Assembly: GCF_900102545.1 (NCBI RefSeq)
Contig: NZ_FNBN01000003.1
Location: 219,330 to 283,329, forward strand
Length of the DNA stretch: 64,000 nucleotides
Reading direction: 5' to 3'
Origin: Chitinophaga filiformis
GTDB taxonomy: Bacteria; Bacteroidota; Bacteroidia; Chitinophagales; Chitinophagaceae
The notes under the pieces were generated by a model that saw nothing but the letters and a program-made list of their open reading frames with translations, had not been told where the DNA came from and ran no database searches. Position 1 is the first letter of the stretch. Every line of letters begins with the position of its first letter. Shown piece by piece: positions 60,739 to 64,000 of this stretch. The translations under genes and the position numbers were made by a program.

Positions 60739-61251
60739 TTATTCAATTACTGTAACCTTCCCTTTGTATACACCTGTGATACGGCGCTCACCAAATTCAA
60801 GTACATATGTGAAGGTTTGATATTCCGGCCCCTGTACAAAAGTGAGACTTCCTCCTGTTGGCTTACTGAGGATCTCGCCTGTTCCCGTTACTTCCTGTCC
60901 CTCTTTATAGATGACATTCTGGTAAAGTAATGCCACATCAAAATTTTTGTCCCTGTCAAATGCCGCTGAATCGGATGGCATATAGGTATAGGTAACTTTA
61001 TCTGATAATGTTTCCAGCAGGAACTGAACGGTATGTACCTTGCCGGAGAAGGATGCGGATTGCTTCATATCTGTAAAGGCAACTTCAACACCGCCTGTCC
61101 AGTTCTTCCTGATAGCATACTCCGTGCGGAAAAGTGAATCATTGAGTACAAAACCATTACGGGGATTTACACCATCATTACCTCCGTATACGCATCCTGA
61201 AAAGTATAAAAATAGTATAGCAGCCGCAAGGCTGAGAGTTGACATCTTCAT
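60739..61251 (-). CDS. Small lipoprotein (paralogue 1)
   Basis: The 170-residue protein has a lipobox signal (SLAAAILFLYFSGC) and a strand-rich body with SDSAAFDRDKNFDVALLY and QGPEYQTFTYVLEFGERRITGVYKG. Its neighbour at 61378 has the same organisation (SGAAGFDKAKNFSYIYGYY, YDIVYELNFKDNLTVKGQFKD), so the two are paralogues. Probably a small beta-sandwich on the outer membrane. Function unknown. Confidence 0.75.
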   Translation of the reverse strand: MKMSTLSLAAAILFLYFSGCVYGGNDGVNPRNGFVLNDSLFRTEYAIRKNWTGGVEVAFTDMKQSASFSGKVHTVQFLLETLSDKVTYTYMPSDSAAFDRDKNFDVALLYQNVIYKEGQEVTGTGEILSKPTGGSLTFVQGPEYQTFTYVLEFGERRITGVYKGKVTVIE

Positions 61252-61326
61252 TAGTTGTAGGTTTCTTGTAGTCTATACCGATAATAACACAAATATATAA
61301 ATAGTTTCTGATGAGCGGAATAAAAA

Positions 61327-61353
61327 AAGACTGCCATACGAACAGGCAGTCTT
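61327..61353 (-). terminator. Terminator after lipoprotein paralogue 2
   Basis: On the minus strand AAGACTGCC, 9-nt loop, GGCAGTCTT then a T-tract (A run at 61322-61328 on the plus strand). It lies 24 bp beyond the stop of the gene at 61378. Confidence 0.8.
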
Positions 61354-61377
61354 CCTTAAGTAGGAGAATTTTTTCAG

Positions 61378-61923
61378 TTATAGAGGCACAACGTTCACGG
61401 TATCCTTGAACTGGCCTTTGACAGTAAGATTGTCTTTGAAATTCAGCTCATATACAATGTCATAAATCTTCTCTGTCTTCTTAACAGTGATAGAACCACT
61501 GATCAGCGAACTGGTATTCAGGCGGTGATCTTCAGCCTCTTTAGTGAAATCGCCATTGGCAAATGGCTGTTTGTAGTAGCCGTAGATATAAGAAAAATTC
61601 TTTGCTTTGTCGAAGCCCGCAGCCCCGGATGACTTATAGGTATAAGTCGTATTTGGTACAATCTCAGTAGTGTCGAAAGAAATACCGAAGACAGTAACAT
61701 TACCGGTATAATTACTATCCTTACCAAATAATGCTTTATCCGTAAAGTTTATTTGCCTTCCAGCTAAATCCTCATGGACGATGTTACAATAAGGAGTCGC
61801 CAAAAATTCCCCGTTGTAAGTGAGGCCATTTACAGAAGATTGGTCAGGAGTTTTCTCATCGTCTTTGCTACATGCAGCAAAGAACACAGTTGCAGCCAGC
61901 AGGCTGAGTGCTAATTTTTTCAT
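61378..61923 (-). CDS. Small lipoprotein (paralogue 2)
   Basis: The 181-residue protein has a lipoprotein signal (MKKLALSLLAATVFFAAC, Cys 18) followed by SKDDEKTPDQ and a strand-rich domain matching that of the protein at 60739 (A/GFDxxKNF and YxLxF...GxxKxxV segments). The two are tandem paralogues with separate terminators, so probably separately regulated. Function unknown. Confidence 0.75.
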   Translation of the reverse strand: MKKLALSLLAATVFFAACSKDDEKTPDQSSVNGLTYNGEFLATPYCNIVHEDLAGRQINFTDKALFGKDSNYTGNVTVFGISFDTTEIVPNTTYTYKSSGAAGFDKAKNFSYIYGYYKQPFANGDFTKEAEDHRLNTSSLISGSITVKKTEKIYDIVYELNFKDNLTVKGQFKDTVNVVPL

Positions 61924-62175
61924 GGTTTGTAAATTGTTTGTATGGGTATAGGTTAAACATCGTCACTATGACGAATAGCATTCGGTTTCCTTTTTAATCA
62001 GATTGACAAATACAGTAAAACGGTGATTCTGTGTACGGGCGGAATACAATCACAACAATCCTACTGGGGTTGCGGGCGCAAATATAGTAATATTATTTAT
62101 AATGCAAATATGTAGGGAGAGATGGATGTCCTGGCGACCGGAAACGATTGCCAGGACGAAAAGTACATGGTTCTA

Positions 62176-62907
62176 TCAGGATTGGCCGTTAAGGGCCGCT
62201 TGTAATTCTGCTTCGTTTGTAAGATCAAGCCGCAAAGGGGTAATGGAAACAAAGTCATTCTCCACGGCCCATCGGTCGGTACCTTCCTCTGCAGGCTCCA
62301 GGGGAGTAACAGTGAACCAGTAGTGTTTACGGTTCATGGGGTCGGTACCGGGTACGATCTTTCCGTCATACAGGCGTACCGATTGCCGCGTCCACCGGAT
62401 ACCTTTTGGCTGAGGTGGAAAATTGACGTTAAACAGGCTCAATCCGGGCTTTTCGAGCAACAGTTGAAGCACCATTTCTACATAATTCTCAAAAGCCGGA
62501 AAATTGGGTTCTGACTTACCCACGGGGGTGCTCAGTGCAATACCTTTAATACCGAGTAGTACAGCCTGCTTGGCAGCAGCCAGCGTACCTGAATGCCACA
62601 TCCCGTTACCGAGATTGGGCCCCATATTGATGCCCGATAGCACAACATCCGTCTTTGCATACAGGTGAGTACCCAACGCCACACAGTCGGCAGGTGTGCC
62701 GTTTACCCTATACGCTTCTATACCTTCAAAGTTAATGGGAGAGGCCTTGAAGGAAAGCGGGCGGGAATGCGTTACCGCATGTCCCATAGAAGACTGCTCC
62801 ACATCAGGCGCTACTATCCTTACCTCTCCGAACTTCCTTGCCACCTTTGCAAGGAAAGCTATACCCGGGCTGTAAATGCCGTCATCGTTGGTAATTAGTA
62901 TTTTCAT
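62176..62907 (-). CDS. surE: 5'/3'-nucleotidase SurE
   Basis: Survival protein SurE, a metal-dependent nucleoside monophosphatase. The start at 62907 gives MKILITNDDGIYSPG, the N-terminal metal-binding NDDG; an upstream start at 62997 adds 30 residues with no family likeness. The other conserved motifs are RVNGTPADCV and LSGINMGPNLGNGMWHSGT. The 243-residue length is normal. It is divergent from the lipid kinase gene (62-bp gap). Confidence 0.95.
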   Translation of the reverse strand: MKILITNDDGIYSPGIAFLAKVARKFGEVRIVAPDVEQSSMGHAVTHSRPLSFKASPINFEGIEAYRVNGTPADCVALGTHLYAKTDVVLSGINMGPNLGNGMWHSGTLAAAKQAVLLGIKGIALSTPVGKSEPNFPAFENYVEMVLQLLLEKPGLSLFNVNFPPQPKGIRWTRQSVRLYDGKIVPGTDPMNRKHYWFTVTPLEPAEEGTDRWAVENDFVSITPLRLDLTNEAELQAALNGQS

Positions 62908-62968
62908 ACCTATGCGGCCTCCAAATTCATGCCATGGGGCATGGTATCCTTTTTGCAAATAATATGTT

Positions 62969-63862
62969 ATGAAAGCGCATTTACTGCACAACCCCAAAGC
63001 GGGTGATAAGGACCATTCAGAAAATGAGCTGATAAAACAGATCAGTGCTCATGGCATCCGTTGTATATACTCGAATGTAAAAAAGGAATGGGTCAAAGAA
63101 CTTACACCAGATGCAGATTTTATAATCATTGCAGGAGGGGATGGTACGGTCAGAAAAGTCATTCTCGAATTTCTCAATGGTAAAGCACGCGATAAAAGAT
63201 ATCCCATTGCCCTGTTACCCATGGGCACAGCCAATAACATCAGCAGGTCACTACACCTGATGGGCGATGCGGATGATATCATTGAATCCTGGCGCCGGCA
63301 GCATATTCAGAAATTCGATATAGGAAGGATAGCTGGTTTTCATGAAGAAATGTTCTTCCTCGAAGGCTTCGGATTTGGCATATTCCCGGTATTGATGGCG
63401 GCCATGAAACAACTGGAAGAACCAGACGAGCCGGAAGAGAAACTAAAAATGGCTCTGGAAATGCTGCATGATGTTGTAGCCGATTATACTGCCCAGGAAT
63501 GCCGGCTGGAGATTGACGGTGTGGACCACTCCGGCAAATACCTGATGGTAGAGGTCATGAATATCCGATCCATCGGCCCCGGATTAAACCTTAATGCAGA
63601 TGCCGATGTGGGAGATGGAGAAATGGAAGTGATATTGCTGGGAGAAGATAAAAGAAAAGCCTTTTCAGCATATATCAGGGATAGGATCACCTCTGCTGCA
63701 CATAAAGATTATGATCTACCTGTCATCAAAGGGAAAAATATCAGGATAGGCTGGGAAGATGAACACGCCCATATTGACGATGAACTAATAAAAGCAGGAC
63801 AGGGCAAAAGCTACATTGTCAGCATTTTGAAGCGGGAACTGAACTTTTTAGTCCCTGCCTGA
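62969..63862 (+). CDS. Diacylglycerol-kinase-family lipid kinase
   Basis: The 297-residue protein has the DAGK/sphingosine-kinase fold: LLHNPKAG at the start, IIAGGDGTVRKV (residues about 52-63) as the nucleotide-binding GGDGT, PMGTANNISRSL near 82 and a C-terminal beta sandwich. It probably phosphorylates diacylglycerol or a related lipid at the membrane. The start codon at 62969 leaves 62 bp to the divergent surE. Confidence 0.9.
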   Translation: MKAHLLHNPKAGDKDHSENELIKQISAHGIRCIYSNVKKEWVKELTPDADFIIIAGGDGTVRKVILEFLNGKARDKRYPIALLPMGTANNISRSLHLMGDADDIIESWRRQHIQKFDIGRIAGFHEEMFFLEGFGFGIFPVLMAAMKQLEEPDEPEEKLKMALEMLHDVVADYTAQECRLEIDGVDHSGKYLMVEVMNIRSIGPGLNLNADADVGDGEMEVILLGEDKRKAFSAYIRDRITSAAHKDYDLPVIKGKNIRIGWEDEHAHIDDELIKAGQGKSYIVSILKRELNFLVPA

Positions 63863-63930
63863 GCAGCGATAGTTTGCTTCCTGCCCGTATAAATGGTAAT
63901 TTGCAGCTTTTTATGTGATATTAGCTTTAT

Positions 63931-64000
63931 ATGAATCTGTTAGAAGTATCGGGTGTGCGCAAGCAGGAGGGAGACCAGGAGGTGCTGAAAGGTGTCAGCT
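63931..64000 (+). CDS. ABC transporter ATPase (partial)
   Basis: The last 70 bases start with ATG and read MNLLEVSGVRKQEGDQEVLK and on to GVS, the N-terminus of an ABC-type ATP-binding protein before the Walker A motif. The frame runs off the right edge, so only the start can be called. Confidence 0.7.
   Translation, partial: MNLLEVSGVRKQEGDQEVLKGVS

Overview
The window looks like chromosomal DNA of a Bacteroidota bacterium, most likely Chitinophagaceae and close to Chitinophaga. The evidence is the -7 elements of the TAnnTTTG type upstream of several genes, a tmRNA whose tag reads GESNYAMAA, many short lipoproteins with an LxxC-SKDD start, a TonB receptor with an N-terminal carboxypeptidase-like domain, an alanine/lysine-rich histone-H1-like tail next to rplU-rpmA, and single-subunit Crp/Fnr, AraC and two-component regulators typical of that family. 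The genus is an inference; no rRNA is present.

Layout. 1-5303 is housekeeping: an H1-like protein (partial), L27, L21, a GH3-family acyl-adenylating enzyme, dxr (isoprenoid synthesis) and rseP (site-2 protease). 5428-6043 holds an unusual array of 11-bp phased repeats followed by ssrA (tmRNA). 6044 to about 20700 is an accessory defence island placed directly downstream of ssrA: a DUF1016/YhcG PD-(D/E)XK nuclease, an unknown acidic protein, a decayed GH106 glycosidase tail, a complete type I restriction-modification operon (hsdM-hsdS-hsdR) with a YgjP-like metallopeptidase as fourth gene, and a convergent McrB-McrC pair. A second, shorter 11-bp phased array and a perfect 16-bp hairpin lie at 21417-21672, just beyond the right side of the island. 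No integrase or att repeat was found.

21800-33400 is a mosaic of small metabolic and regulatory genes: AraC/DinB/DUF1330, a siderophore-type TonB receptor, two Crp/Fnr regulators, a choice-of-anchor-I-like lipoprotein, two quinone-reductase-like oxidoreductases and an MGMT-like protein lacking the acceptor cysteine. 33413-37309 is a tight five-gene operon joining an OmpR-type two-component system to three envelope proteins of unknown function. 37500-47000 carries an SDR, a ferritin-like protein with a small membrane partner, an amidohydrolase, a MITE-like element, a hydrolase/HxlR divergent pair and a TPR-histidine kinase/LuxR pair. 48092-50387 is an ECF sigma/putative anti-sigma/envelope protein module, followed by an AraC regulator with a 22-bp palindrome at its start, a VOC protein and a GAF-domain protein. 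After dps, 54973-60201 is a tight five-gene operon (class III aminotransferase, zinc alcohol dehydrogenase, HAD phosphatase, MFS exporter, fold-type-I aminotransferase) that looks like a small amino-compound pathway with its own transporter. The right end holds two paralogous lipoproteins, surE, a diacylglycerol-kinase-like lipid kinase and the start of an ABC ATPase.

The strongest candidates for something undescribed are the 11-bp phased arrays on either side of the defence island, the five-gene envelope/two-component operon, and the five-gene aminotransferase operon. All coordinates come from reading the sequence; family names rest on motif recognition without database searches.
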